Below are positions 1-11,138 of a stretch of DNA of 64,000 nucleotides, piece after piece. How positions within the stretch are numbered: the first letter of the stretch is position 1; each line of letters starts with the position of its first letter. A program made the position numbers and the translations under genes. The stretch spans positions 16,855,923 to 16,919,922 of the forward strand of contig CM053268.1 of assembly GCA_028583415.1 (NCBI GenBank). Direction: 5' to 3'. Below the pieces are notes generated by a model. The model was not told the DNA's origin. It did no database searches and saw only the letters and a list, made by a program, of their open reading frames with translations. The DNA comes from Protea cynaroides (Eukaryota; Streptophyta; Magnoliopsida; Proteales; Proteaceae).

Positions 1-653
1 ACACAAAGTGGATAGAGTAGCAGAGTGAAAAGCCACATTGTGTAATAACCGAGCTAAATTTATCAAACCAAGCACGTGGTGATTGTTTCAATCCATAAAT
101 AGCCTTATGTAACTTACGAACCTTGGTGGACTCCCCCACCCCTTTCGAGCAACATACCCTGAAGGTTGGTCCATGTATACTTCTTGGATGTCTCTATACA
201 GGAAAAACATTCTTGACATCCATCTGATACAGTGGCCAATCGAAGTTGACAACCAAAGATATAAGAACTCGAACAGAGTTAAGTCGAGCCACTGGTGAAA
301 GTCTCAAAGAAATCAACCCCATAAGTTTGAGTAAACCCCTTAGCTACCAATCGAGCCTTAAGGTGTTCAACTAACCCATCAGGATTATGCTTGATTGTAT
401 ACGCCCAACAGCAACGCACCATAGATTTACCTGCAGGTAAATCAACTAGAGACCAAGTCCGATGAGAAAGCAAGGCATCCATTTCAGCATCCAAGGCCCC
501 TTTCCACCCAGGATGGGATAAGGCTTGGAGGTGAGTGGTAGGAATAAAGGTAGTACATAAAGAGAGAACCAGATTAGTAACATGGTTAGGAAGATGAAAT
601 GTAGTAACAAATTTATCAATGGGGTATAAAATTGAAGACTGTTGAGTACACAA
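1..653 (-). pseudogene. Copia element Z: reverse transcriptase fragment
   Basis: N-terminal half of a Ty1/copia reverse transcriptase, read on the minus strand and cut off by the left window edge. Family-typical segments are seen: A-E-M-D-A-L near the start, then W-S-L-V-D-L-P-A-G-K, L-K-A-R-L-V-A-K-G-F-T-Q-T-Y-G-V-D and, in a shifted frame nearer the edge, KAIYGLKQSPRAWFDKF. The polymerase YVDD box would lie outside the window. At least one frameshift and a stop separate the pieces (around position 280), so it is not functional. It belongs to the minus-strand element that continues through integrase, protease and gag up to the LTR at 9421. Confidence 0.85.
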
Positions 654-778
654 ATGTGTACCTTTGTGTAGAGCGATGGGTAGATTAGCAGGACCAAGTA
701 GAGATCCATATCCTGAATCGGCATTTTGGATGGGACCGAGACAAGAGTTGGATCTGGAGAGGCCTTAACATGCTGACG

Positions 779-1320
779 CTAAACGTATAGTCGAGGTTGG
801 GTAGTAGGGGAGATGGAAGGCTCATCGGATGGTAAGATAAGTGATAATAGTGGATCAGTGGGATCAGATGGAGGTATGGAGACATGCGGTTTGGTTAGAG
901 ATGGTGAAGGATAATATGGTGTGGTTTTAAAGAAGGTGGCATCAGCACTAACAAAGTGACGTCTAGTAATTGGGTCGTAGCATTTATAGCCCTTTTGAGT
1001 CCGTGAATATCCAAGAAAAATACATTTGACAAATTTGGGAGACAATTTATCAAGTAAGGACTGTAACATATGAGTAAAACAAACACAACCAAATACCTTA
1101 GGAGAAACAGAGAGCAAAGGTAAAGTAGGGTACAACATTGAAAAAGGGAACTTGTTCTGAAGTACTAATGAGGACATACGATTCATTATGTAACAAGGGG
1201 TAAGAATAGCATCGCCCCAATAATATTTGGGCACATGCATTTGAAACATCAGAGCCTGAGCAATTTCAAAGAGATGCCTATTTTTGCGTTCAACAACACC
1301 ATTCTGTTGAGGAGTATAAG
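779..1320 (-). pseudogene. Copia element Z: integrase C-terminal half
   Basis: The frame begins with the diagnostic integrase motif YTPQQNGVVERKNRH (about 1262-1320) and runs on through W-G-D-A-I-L, F-G-C-V-C-F and K-C-I-F-L-G-Y-S, the end of the copia integrase core and the linker to reverse transcriptase. The section towards 1620 that should hold the first catalytic Asp is degraded by stops. Integrase would join the element cDNA to host DNA. It is placed between the protease/pre-integrase and reverse transcriptase relics in normal copia order for the minus strand. Confidence 0.85.
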
Positions 1321-1626
1321 AACAACTCGTTTAATGGATGTCGCCTTTGTTAGAGCAAAAACTAGAGACACCTTACTGGAAAATATGAATAGAAGTATTA
1401 AATTGAACTTTAATTTCCTGATAAAAGTCCATAAAAGTCTTAAGAAATTTAGAATGGTCTTTAAATAAATACAGCCAAGTCATCCTAGAACAATCATCTA
1501 TGAAAGTAACAAAATAGAAATAACCAAGTCGGTTAAAAACACGACAAGGACCCCATGTATCGGAGTGAACTTAAGAAAAAAAGAGAAGAGATACGAGGCT
1601 CAGAGCGAGCCAGGAAAGACGAATGG

Positions 1627-2130
1627 CTATGTTTCCCTCACAAGCTTCACACTCAAGATGAGTGGTAGACTTGCAATTAGGAATGAGTAGCTGTAACTCA
1701 GATAATGAGGGATGACTAAGCTGGTAATGCCATTTAAATAGTGTGGTGGTGGAGGCAGCAGCAATGGTGGTAGGTGATCCGGTTGCTCAAAATAATAAAA
1801 GCCATCACGCTTAAACCCGCCATCAATCGTATCCATGTTCCTGAGATCCTGAAAAGCATAGTAGAATGGGTAGAAGTTAACATAACAGTTTAAAGCTTTA
1901 GTAAGTTGGTTTATGGAAATAAGATTCAAAGGCTGATTAGGAACATGTAAAACTGAAGATAGGTTCAGGAAAGGTGTTAAGGGTACCGTTCCTTTCCTTG
2001 TAGCGTGGGTAGAAGAACCATCAATAAGGTAAACGAGGACAAAGGTGTTTGGATGCTAAATGGAATTAAAGATTTGGGACTTACCAGTCATGTGACATGA
2101 GGCCCTTGAATCAATAATCTAAGGGGTAGA
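1627..2130 (-). pseudogene. Copia element Z: protease and pre-integrase region
   Basis: Retropepsin-like start is seen as IIDSRASCHMTGK (about 2089-2130); the usual D-S-G is D-S-R here and the Trp codon before it is a TAG stop. It is followed by L-N-L-I-S-I-N-Q-L-T-K-A-L-N-C and F-Q-D-L, the standard pre-integrase (gag_pre-integrs) layout. The same D-S-R change occurs in copia X at 32041, whose proteins are clearly of the same family. Non-functional. Confidence 0.8.
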
Positions 2131-2199
2131 AGAAGTGGCAGAAAGCAAGGTAGTAATACCTGTATGGGCAAGGGTGGCAACAGAAGATGGAGTTGCTTG

Positions 2200-3066
2200 C
2201 TCAAGTTGAGATACCCATGTAGTAGTGTCTTTAGTTGAGATGAGAGAGAAGGTGGAGTTGTGGGTGCTGTTGCTGGAGGAGTAACTGTCATCGTAGAATT
2301 ATCCTCAGTAGGAATAGAGTTGGCTTGAGCATCAGCCCATTCAATCCGACCATACTTTTCCCAATAGATATCAATGTTATGATTAGTCCTCCCATAGTGA
2401 GTACAATACCTGTTGGCTTTATTAGATTTGGTTCGTCCACTAGTGCTAGAAGAGTTACGTCCACGTCCTCTACCATTGCCACAGCCCCCTACCAGAGGAG
2501 GAGCCTCGGCCGCAGCTAGTAAATAAGGCAAAGTTGTCTTTAGAGGATGTAGTATCATTGTGAGGCATCAATCGTACAATAGAATGTCTCATTCAATGTA
2601 GGGATCTTCTCACCTATCAACAGTTGACTTTTAATATATTGATAATCTGGTAGGAGACTTGCTACTATTGAGCCTTCAATTGCTTAAGATCAGTAGTAAG
2701 TGGTTGAACAACCTAGAGTTCCTCAGTTACCCATTGAAAACCATAGTAATATTCACTAATGGATTTATCACCCGAAGGAAAATTAAACATCTTCTCATAC
2801 AGATCATAAACATGAGAGGTATTCTTATCCTGAGCATAACTTGCTTTAAGGTCAATCCATATATCCTTGGCTGTTTTATAGAAGATTATGTTATAAACAA
2901 TAAACGGATCAATACTTTCCCACAGCCAGGTCTGGAGTGTAGCATTCTCACGCTTCCACTCTTCATAGGTCTTGGTAAAAGTAGCATGTTTAGGGTCCAA
3001 AGGGGGAGGATCATAGGTTAGGTATTGTACTTTACCTTTAGATTGAATGAAAGTTTGAACAGCTTG
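2200..3066 (-). pseudogene. Copia element Z: gag, main part
   Basis: Minus-strand gag of copia Z. The part at 2713-3066 shows LQTWLWESIDPFIVYNI and YAQDKNTSHVYDLYEKMFN, the capsid-like UBN2-type domain of plant copia gag. The part at 2288-2482 has the zinc-knuckle region Y-C-T-H-Y-G-R-T-N-H-N-I-D-I-Y-W followed by E-K-Y-G-R-I-E-W-A-D; two of the metal-binding Cys codons are now Tyr. Frameshifts lie between the parts. The true start of this gag is at 8997, on the far side of the LINE inserted at 3067. Confidence 0.85.
3053..3066. repeat. Target-site duplication of LINE 1, left copy
   Basis: gtttgaacagcttg here is repeated exactly at 8888-8901, just after a short A-run. The copies bracket the LINE and lie in the gag codons of copia Z (Q-A-V-Q-T-F). 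Confidence 0.92.
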
Positions 3067-3260
3067 CATTCCGGTTCACTCAATGGATCTTTGCTTGCAT
3101 TTCTTCTGCCAAATTCTCAGTTTTGGTGAATGGCACTCCGATTGGGTTCTTTAGTGCTAGACGTGGCATACGTCAAGGCTATCCTATGTCGCCCATTTTA
3201 TTTTCAAGTGCCTTAGAAGGGCTTTCAAGGGCTATCTAGATCAACGCTTGCTAGCATCAT
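3067..3260 (+). pseudogene. LINE 1: reverse transcriptase, left fragment
   Basis: Reads F-T-Q-W-I-F-A-C-I-S-S-A-K-F-S-V-L-V-N-G and then R-R-G-I-R-Q-G-Y-P-M-S-P-I-L-F, the well known R-G-x-R-Q-G-x-P-x-S-P-x-L-F block of LINE reverse transcriptases. Two TAG stops lie in the last 25 codons before the insertion of the gypsy element at 3261. Confidence 0.88.
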
Positions 3261-4373
3261 TGATGCAGTAGCTTGCTCATGGCTGGACCGACACAAACCG
3301 ATTTGGCTACCCAAGTCAAACCTGAACCGGTTCAAACCCAAACCCAAATCCAAATCAATCTTTTTGGTCTGGACAGAGTTGGCAGGGAATTAATTTAGAA
3401 TAAGAAGTTTCAATTTTATGTTTCCTTAATTATGATTTCTGTTTTGAGTAGGGATCTTATTTCATAGAGACAAGATGTAGTTACTAAAATTATTTCAATT
3501 AGTTTAGGAGTATTTTCCTTTATAAAGGAATGTAATAGAGTAATCGACATAATAGATTTGAAGATTGAAATAACGTAAATAATTGAGTTGGTAGTGAGCC
3601 TGCTGGCAGAATTGGTGTGCACTTTCTCTCTCTCTTTTCTCTCTCTCTCCCCTTCATCTCTGCGAACCAGAACAGACACTTTCCTTGGCCCGTTCCTCCC
3701 TTCTTTTTCCTTTCCTGCTCCTTCTTTCTTTCTTCTTTATTACCTCCCCTATTCTGGGCGGTAATCTCAGTCCCAACAAAATTTATCGATCTCCCTCACT
3801 TCTCATTCTTTTCCCCTGAAGTTCTGGGTGAGTGTTCCCCTTCCATAGGCGACCTAGAACCCCCCAAGCCCATGACCAGAAATACCTCCTACATTATTGT
3901 CTGAGACTTGCAATTTGACTGCTAGACTAACCTTTGTCCAATTTTGATTTAGGTGATTGTAGACCCCTTTAAACTTGATTATTGGGCTCGGTATTAACTG
4001 GATATAGGAGAGCTATATGTTGCGATCCATACTTTGAAGTTTCGGCTAGATTGGACTTCAAATGAGTGAGTTCTCCCACTTCAAGTGAATCTGGTCTCCA
4101 CTTATCTTATTTCTGTTCGTGTATAGGCTCCAACGAAGGTAGAAGAAAGGTCATTAATTATGGATTTCCAATTATACCCTCCCTTTATTAAGTAATCCAG
4201 TTATATCCTACTTTATTCTTTGTTCAAAGTTTAACCTTGTTTCTTTATTTCTAATCCCAGTTTAGTCCTAAGGCTTGTTTGTTTCATTCTTAATTGTTGA
4301 GTTCTGATTATTTATCAATTCTGCCACTGTCATTATTATTTGAGCTGGTTATTATTTGGGTGGGTCCATTAGT
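3261..4373 (+). repeat. 5' LTR of the gypsy-type element (3' end lost)
   Basis: Matches the 3' LTR (5984-7117) along its length, including a promoter-like tataaa at about 3530 and CT-rich leader. The last ~40 bp (from ..gtgggtccattag) are replaced by unrelated sequence, so the LTR end and primer-binding site are deleted. Confidence 0.85.
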
Positions 4374-4554
4374 CCCATACTTGGGGATTTCTCCAACTTC
4401 ATTTCACAAGTTCCACCTCCCAATGTATCCACCATCACGATCATGATATGCACCACCACCACTATTACCACCACCACCACCATATGGAGTTGGTCGATAT
4501 GGAGAACTTTTTGGTATTGACAAAGGAGCATGAATGGATGTGCTTGATTTAATA
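4374..4554 (+). other. Gypsy element leader remnant
   Basis: Short stretch between the broken 5' LTR and gag. It contains a ccaccaccaccac run (about 4450-4480). No primer-binding site is recognisable. Confidence 0.4.
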
Positions 4555-5513
4555 GAGACCAAAATCTAGAGGAGTATTTTGACTGGATTCATAGCTTGGA
4601 GCTATTTTGCAAATGGTACGGACTATCTGAGGCTAGAAAATTGATGTTTGCAGAAGGTAAAATGAAGGGCACGGCACGAGTTTGGTGGATTAAATATTAG
4701 AGGCAAAATCAAACTCACGGCATTGGTGAAATAAATACTTGGGCTGAGATGTATGCGGCACTAAACCGGCGACTTCTACCTTCTGATTACAAGCAACAGA
4801 CGCACCTCAAGTTTACACAATTAAAACAAGAAAATATGACCATTGAAGAATATGTGATCCGATTTTACTATTTGGCTACTTGGTATGACTTTGACTGGGA
4901 TGAAGATGTTTTGGTAGCACAATTCCGTAACGGTTTGTACCTACAAATTAGTGCTTCCTTGGCTTCCAATCGATTGCATACAATAGAGGACACAATACAA
5001 GTTGCCTATCAGGTTGAGGAAAATTTAAAGCGGCCATACAACCGGAGAAACTTTTCAGAGACGTTCTCTAAAGGTAACAATTTTGTAAAACAGGCTCCAC
5101 CACCAGAGAAGTCATTTAGCAAGCCCCAAGAAAGTGGTTCTAGTGTGGCATCTTCACGGCCGAACCGTCCATATTCTCCGCCTCGGTGTGCTTCTGATAG
5201 ACCTCCTTCAAAACTGAGGGCAGAGATCCAATGTTACACATGTAAAGGTTTCGGTCAATGTGCCTCCCATTGCCCAAATTGCTCAATTGCCTTCGCAAAT
5301 AAAGAAGAGCTCATGGCCACTGCCATAGAGGAGCAACGTAAGAATGAGTTTGTATACTTGGCCGCCGAGCACTCTAGTGATGATAGCGACAGTGACGCTG
5401 ATCAGTTGCACCAGCCTTTTTTAGTCCTTCGTCCTCTCTTGGCTTCACAGATACCTGAAGAGGATGCCAAGAGGACGATTGGTGTCGTGGCAATATTTTT
5501 TAGACAAGGGTAA
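4555..5513 (+). pseudogene. Gypsy gag polyprotein
   Basis: Retrotrans_gag-type capsid domain: L-E-E-Y-F-D-W-I-H-S-L-E near the start, A-R-V-W-W, then T-W-A-E-M-Y-A-A-L-N-R-R-L-L-P-S-D-Y and M-T-I-E-E-Y-V-I-R-F. One in-frame TAG (about 4698) splits it; the longest open part starts at the Met at 4749. A zinc knuckle near residue 160 of that part reads C-Y-T-C-K-G-F-G-Q-C-A-S-H-C, with the usual His replaced by Gln. An acidic tail follows. Gag would package the element RNA. Confidence 0.85.
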
Positions 5514-5536
5514 GATGTAATGGTTCCCTATGCACA

Positions 5537-5971
5537 ATGATCATCGATGGTGGTAGTTGCACCAATGTAATCTTTGAAGATATGGTTAACAAATTGGACT
5601 TGAAGACAGAACCCCATCCACACCCCTACAAGGTTGGGTGGATAAATAACAACAATCTTAAGGTTCATGAAAGGTGCTTGCTCACCTATTCCATCGGCGG
5701 ATTGATCGACACCATTTAATGTGATGTGTTACCCTTGAAGATCTGTCACATTCTCCTTGGCCGTCCTTGGATGTTTGACAAAAAGGTTCAGCATGATGGT
5801 TATGATAATACTTACTCTTTTAAGTTCGGTGGGCTCGAGATGCAACTTCTTCCGGCAAAAGACCTTCCTGCCATCAAGCTTAAGAAGAATGCTATATCGC
5901 TTCTCCAGTGCGTTCCATTTGATGGTCTTCTTGGTTCTTATCCAAACTCGACGGAGTTGAGTTCTTTTTGA
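5537..5971 (+). pseudogene. Gypsy aspartic protease-like domain
   Basis: Contains I-I-D-G-G-S-C-T-N-V-I, a retropepsin-like active-site variant common in plant gypsy elements, and the downstream I-L-L-G-R-P-W motif. A stop (TAA at about 5717) separates two in-frame segments. After S-T-E-L-S-S-F the frame ends directly before the polypurine tract, where reverse transcriptase should have begun: a large internal deletion. Confidence 0.82.
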
Positions 5972-5983
5972 GAAGCAGAGAGT

Positions 5984-7117
5984 TGATGCAGTAGCTTGCT
6001 CTTGGCTGGACCGACATGAACCGATTTGGCTACCCAAGCCAAACTTGAACCAGTTCAAACCCAGACCCAAATCCAAATCAATCTTTTGGTCTGGTCAGGG
6101 TTGGTAGGGAATTGATTTAGAATAGGAAGTTTCAATTTTATGTTTCCTTATTTATGATTTCTTTTTGGGTAGGGATTTTATTCCATAGAGATAATATGTA
6201 GTTACTAAAATTATTTCAATTAGTTTAGGAGTATTTTCCTTTATAAAGGCATGTAATAGAGTAATCGACAGAATAGATTTGACGATTGAAATAACGTAAA
6301 GAATTGAGTTGGTAGTGAGCCTGCGGGCAGAATTGGTGTGCACTCTCTCTCTCTCCCCCCTTCATCTCTGCGAACCAGAACAGACCCTTTCCTTGGCTTG
6401 TCCCTCCCTTCTTTTTCCTTTCTTGCTCCTTGTCTCTTTCTTTTTTATTACCTACCCTGTTTTGGACAGTAATCTCAGTCCCAACAAAACCCATCAATCT
6501 CCCTTACTTCTCATTCTTTTCCCCTGAAATTCTGGGTGAGTGTTCCCCTTCCATGGGCGACCTAGAACCCCCAAACCTATGACTAGAAATACCTCCTATA
6601 GTGAGTACTGAGACCTGCAACTTGGCTGCTACAGTAAGCTTCGCCCAGATTTGATTTAGGTGATTGTAGACCCCTTTAAACTTGATTATTGGGCTTGGTA
6701 TTAACTGGATATAGGAGAGCTATACGTTGCGATCCATACCTTGAAGTTTTGGCTAGATTGGACTTCAAATGAGTGAGTTCTTTCACTTCAAGTGAATCTG
6801 GTTTCCGCCTCTCTTATTTCTGTTTGTGTATAGTCCCCATCGAAAGTAGAAGAAAGGTCATTAATTCTGGATTTCCAATTATACCCACCCTTTATTAAGT
6901 AATCCAGTTATATCCTACTTTATTCCTTGTTCCAAGTTTAACCTTGTTTCTTTATTTCTAATCCCAGTTCAGTCCTAAGGTTTGTTTGTTTCATTCTTAA
7001 TTGTTTAGTTCTGATTATTTACCAATTATGCCACTGTCATTATTATTTGAGCTGGTTATTATTTGAGTGGGCCGATTAGCGAACCAATTAAGGTTTTCCA
7101 ACCTAGGTCCCACATCA
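5984..7117 (+). repeat. 3' LTR of the gypsy-type element
   Basis: 1134 bp, TGATGCAGTAG...CACATCA. Includes a tataaa box at about 6241-6246, then a pyrimidine-rich leader (ctctctctctctcccc). Ends exactly at the atgat duplication before LINE sequence resumes. Confidence 0.88.
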
Positions 7118-8725
7118 ATGATATTGACTACTTCCCCCGGTGCAAGGACATTAAGCTCACTCATATGGCATTTGTGAATGATATTATGATATTCTCGAAA
7201 GGAAATACCAAGTCTCTTAAAGCCATTGCGGATATTCTCTTGTCCTTCAGTTTAATGTCAGGTTTTCATCAACAAGCAAAAATCTCCTATTATTTTTTAT
7301 AGGGATCGAGGAGGCCTCTATTGAAACACTTAGAAGAATTATGGATTTTTCCCTTGGAAAATTACCGATCACTTATCTTGGTCTCCCTCTGATCTCTAAT
7401 ACACTATCTATCCACCATTGCTCTCCCATCCTTGACAAGCTAAGAAAAATACTCCAGCTATGGAAAGCTAAATTTTTATCTTATGCAGGTAGATTGGGGG
7501 TCACAAGGTCAGTCATGCAAAGCTCTTACCTTTATTGGATTGGAGTTTTTGGCCTTCTTTGCCCGATCATCCAGAAAATTGAAGGGCTTATGAGTGTTTT
7601 CTTATGGAAAAGGGCGGCCAACAATAAATTCTTCCACTCCATTGGATGGGCGAAAGTGTGTCTACCAAAGGAGGGCAGCTTGGGAATTCGAAGAGTCAAG
7701 GAGGTTTATTTGGCTTGTATTTAGAGCTAATTTGTGGAGAAAAAAAAGAGCATATGAGTCAAATGGATATATAGTAGATACTTGAAAAAGGACTCCTTTG
7801 GACAAGTTTTGAAAATAATGACTCTTCTTGGGTTTGGCGCACCATGATTCGCCATAAGAAAATGGCTCTACCCTTAATCAAGTCTCTTATTGATGATGGA
7901 TCGTCCACTCTACTCTGGCTGGACAACTAGCACCCTCAAGGTGTTTTGGTTTTGACCTATGGGGAAAGGATCAGACTGGATTATGGGCGAGATAGACTTG
8001 CTATTATTTCGTCTATTATCTCAGATGGAGGTTGGTGCACTGGTAGGGCCCCTTCTTCTCGGCTCTCTCAGGTTTGAGAAAATCTTGGTGCTATCCAATG
8101 TCGCTCCTCTGGGAGCGCTGATATTACTAGTTGGATTGCTGAGTCAAATGGGATCTTTTCCTCATCCTCGGCTTGGGAGACTATCAGATCTCGCAGTCCT
8201 CCAGTTGCCTGGTATGATGCGTTCTGGTTTAAAGGGTACCTTCCTCGTCATAGCGTCATTCTATGGAGAGCGTTGACTCGATCTCTCCCTACTTGCTCTC
8301 TCCTTCAGGATCGGGGCATCATCTCTACATTTTGCTACGGTCTGTGTTGGGCATCAAGTGAAGACATCCATCATCTCCTCTTTGAATGCCTTTTCTCTAA
8401 CAAAGTTTGGGAAAAGATCCTTGGCAAGTGCAGGGCTACTAGAAGACAAATCCGATCATTAGATTATGAATGGCAATGGATCATCAAGAAATTCAAGGAT
8501 AAATCCTCCACTCCATCGCCAAGCTCGTATTTGTTGCAACAGTCTACCACATTTGGTTTGAGAGGAATCTCAGACGCTAGAGGGCCAAGTCTAGGACCTT
8601 TGACCAGATTTGGGAAGCTATTGTCTTTGATGTCCGAGGTGCCTATTTGCCATTCGGTACTATTCAGCCGGATACTCCCAAGAACAGATTCATTTTGTCT
8701 TCCTGAATTTTCGATGACTACCTAA
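7118..8725 (+). pseudogene. LINE 1: reverse transcriptase C-terminus and zf-RVT domain
   Basis: Continues the LINE frame after the gypsy insertion. H-M-A-F-V-N-D-I-M-I-F is the polymerase YADD-type box with the first Asp changed to Asn. Downstream are L-P-I-T-Y-L-G-L-P-L, K-A-K-F-L-S-Y-A-G-R-L and W-A-K-V-C-L-P-K-E-G-S-L-G-I-R (thumb/connection). Near 8200-8420 lie W-Y-D-A-F-W-F-K-G and C-W-A-S-S-E-D-I-H-H-L-L-F-E-C, the zinc-binding zf-RVT end typical of plant LINEs. Several frameshifts and stops break it. 8726-8879 is the 3' untranslated part. Confidence 0.88.
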
Positions 8726-8887
8726 CCGGAGCCTGCTTTGTTTGTTTTGTAGCTTGTTTTCCCTTCTCAGTTTTTTGGGCTAAGTTCCCTCTATTGTAAG
8801 GAGCCTGGCTCTATCCTCTAGATACCCAGGTTTGTTTTCCCTCTTTCGGGGTACTGTTAATATATTCTTTTATTCACCCAAAAAAAA

Positions 8888-8997
8888 GTTTGAACAGCTT
8901 GTACCCATAGTAGATAGTTAGATACCCCTTATTATTTGATAGAGGTGATCTGAACATTATGAGAAGAACCATTCATAGAGGACTTGTATTCAGCCAT
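8888..8997 (-). pseudogene. Copia element Z: start of gag
   Basis: Minus-strand frame from the ATG at 8997 reads M-A-E-Y-K-S-S-M-N-G-S-S-H-N-V-Q-I-T-S-I-K, then two TAA codons, then Y-L-L-W-V-Q-A-V-Q-T-F across the LINE duplication into 3066. The paralogous start in copia X (11785) has the same N-V/E-V-Q-I-x-S-I-K layout. 8998-9420 is the untranslated leader. Confidence 0.82.
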
Positions 8998-9420
8998 GAG
9001 TAGGAATAAAATACCTCTTTAGACTTGTAGTGGGTTTGATTGAAATTGATAAGCTGACCAGCTGCAGATCAGCAAGTCCGATAGTTGTAGGAACATACTA
9101 GGCCAAGAGGTAGACAAAAAAAATCAGATCAGATTGGATCTGTGTAGTCTCGATATCACCAGTAGGAGTTCAGTAGTAGATCTGAGATTACAGAGATCAT
9201 CAGATCAGAGCAGTAACACCTTGAGGCAGTTAGTAATGTAGTAGAACAGCAGCAGTAACAACTAACCTCTTTCAATAGCATCGGCATATCAAGTGCTGTA
9301 TTGACTGGATTTAAATTAAATCTCAAGCAGCAAAGGTTGCTGCAACCAAGGGGGTATTCTTAAGAGCCTATCAAACCCAGAAATTAGGAATGTCTAATTC
9401 AGATCAATAGGCTCTGATAC

Positions 9421-9896
9421 TGTGAGGAAAAGTGAATAACAGAAATCAGAAACCAGAAACCGAGAGGAGAATATGGGGAGGAGAGAAAGGAGATCGATTC
9501 TGTAAAGAGAGGCAGAATCATTAGCGTCTCTTCTTCTCCTGTATCTTGTATATATATATATATATATATCTTAAATTACTGCAACTAGACTACAGCTACT
9601 AGAAAACTTATCAGTCCAAAACTGTAAATAAGAAAGGACTGTAGAGTCCAAAATAGAATAGGAAAACTATCCAACTAGAATTGTAGACTAGATAGGACTG
9701 TGAAGTCCTATCCAACTCAGCAACCAGGTGTTGTAGAGTCCTTCTCCAACTGTGTAGCAGTTCACGGAAGTCCTCTACGATAAGGACAGTGTAAATGAGT
9801 CCCACATGATGAGGACTGTGAGCAGTCCCACACGACAAGGACTGTGAGAAGTCCTTTCATTGTGGACTGTAGTGTAGTTTAACGTAACTATCCATT
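9421..9896 (-). repeat. 5' LTR of copia Z (outer boundary approximate)
   Basis: The plus-strand edge TGTGAGG at 9421 is preceded by gataggctctgatac-type sequence whose complement (gtatcagagcc, about 9409-9420) is a tRNA-Met primer site, fixing the LTR edge. The LTR holds a (ta)n run (9550-9570) and an array of short aaggactgtgag/agtcc repeats (9630-9870). The outer end is uncertain because the partner LTR is outside the window. Confidence 0.6.
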
Positions 9897-10000
9897 AATT
9901 TGTACTTTAAAATAGTTTCCGTGATGAGCCATCGGAATGCAATATCTGATGGGACCTTTTCCCTATCTTTTTTGATAGCTAGCCTACTTGGTGTTTACAG

Positions 10001-11105
10001 ATTCTTTTTGGTTTCTATGATCCATGTCTTCTTCCCAATAATCCTGGATGGCCTCTTCGCAACTTCATTTCACTTATTTCTGCAAGATGGAATCTGAAAT
10101 GGGTTCGCTTTCTATGCTATCGAGAGAAACAATGGTTTGCAGATCTGGGATCATCCCTTGTTGGTGGTGCACTAGTTTCAGTTCCACAAGGTACAGCGAC
10201 TGAAGATGGGTAAATATTCTAATTGATTTTATCTCTTGCTATATTGTTTGACTTGGTTTCCCTGCTTTCCTAAATTCATAATAGTATTAATCTAGGTTGG
10301 AATGACTCGCAATGTGTACCTAATGTTGTGGGCTGGGAACTAATTAAAGGGAGGAAGGTATCAAGGCGTATAGGCCTTGCTGCATCCACGGATCCAACCA
10401 GGTACTTGCTTGTATATTTAATAAAACTCTCTGTTCTCATTTTTTACATTTTAAGCATTTACACAAAAATGTGTGCAGGTTGGCCATATCTGCAGCTGAT
10501 TTGAATTTAAAATTGATGAGGTGCGCGCTTTGCCGTCTCTTAACCTAGACATCTTGTCTAGTGTTAGATTCCTACTCCTAGGAGCAGTTACACTTGGTTG
10601 CCAAGTTGCCCGTATGCTTATGGTTAGTATTTGACAGTAACTGAGAAGAAAAACATTCCCTCTTCTAATTGTTTGGTTATGGAAAATTTTATTGGCATGC
10701 AGGCTTGGGGTGTCTGAAAAATTACACTACTTGACAGTGACCGGGTGGCTATGTCTAATCCACTGAGACAATCCCTGTACACCTTTGATGATTGCCTCAA
10801 TGGTGGTGATATGAAAGCCATGGCGGCAGCTAACAGCCTGAAGAGAATATTTCCTGCTGTGCTAATTTTATTGTTGTATAACCTTATTATAGGCCTGGCC
10901 TACCATTGGCATATGGTCTCTTTTAAAGTATGCATTCTTGTTATATTTTCCCAGGAAGGGGAAGGTATTGTGATAATATCAATGCTTGGGCATCCTGTGC
11001 CAGACAGCTTGAAGATTTAATTTCTTTTCATGATACAGTTTTTTTGTTGACTGACACAAGGGAAAGGAGATGGTTTTCAATGCTTTTTGTTCCAATTCTA
11101 ATAAG
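10001..11105 (+). pseudogene. ATG7: ATG7 relic, exons before the large insertion
   Basis: Five exons, read from splice sites and family similarity: 10001-10190, 10296-10401, 10480-10622, 10703-about 10861 and 10955-11105. ATG7 is the cytosolic E1-like enzyme that activates ATG8 and ATG12 for autophagy. Seen: Y-D-P-C-L-L-P-N-N-P-G-W-P-L-R-N, C-V-P-N-V-V-G-W-E-L, L-A-I-S-A-A-D-L-N-L-K-L-M-R, S-N-P-L-R-Q-S-L-Y-T and F-L-L-T-D-T-R-E. Damage: a 1-nt loss at about 10523; G-A-V-T-L-G at 10581-10598 where the ATP-binding loop should be G-A-G-T-L-G; TGA at 10715-10717 in place of an Arg codon; a lost donor after 10861; a short deletion at about 10995; a further shift near 11095. Earlier exons lie outside or beyond copia Z. 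Not translatable as ATG7. Confidence 0.88.
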
Positions 11106-11138
11106 GTATACTTCTTCATGGGTTTTACATTTGTGGTT

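Larger units (their letters stand above)
3261..7117 (+). mobile_element. Gypsy-type LTR retrotransposon, internally deleted
   Basis: LTR element inserted in LINE 1. LTRs begin TGATGCAGTAG and the 3' LTR ends in ..CACATCA. The 5-bp flanks are atcat (3256-3260) and atgat (7118-7122), one mismatch. Between the LTRs only gag and a protease-like domain remain; reverse transcriptase, RNase H and integrase are absent, so it could move only with help. A purine-rich tract (gagaagcagagag, 5970-5982) before the 3' LTR is the likely polypurine tract. A solo LTR of the same family lies at 13785-16155. Confidence 0.88.
3067..8887 (+). mobile_element. LINE 1: 5'-truncated non-LTR retrotransposon
   Basis: Plus-strand LINE that starts abruptly inside its reverse transcriptase and ends with an A-run (8880-8887). 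It is flanked by an exact 14-bp duplication. 5' truncation, 3' A tail and a long duplication are the marks of target-primed reverse transcription. It is interrupted at 3261-7117 by a gypsy-type element. Joining its left part to its right part restores one frame through the palm region apart from two TAG codons. It carries frameshifts and is dead. Confidence 0.9.

Noticed and set aside
10624..10821. Antisense frame over ATG7 exon 10703-10861
   Set aside because: Shadow of the plus-strand exon; splice sites and family similarity are on the plus strand.
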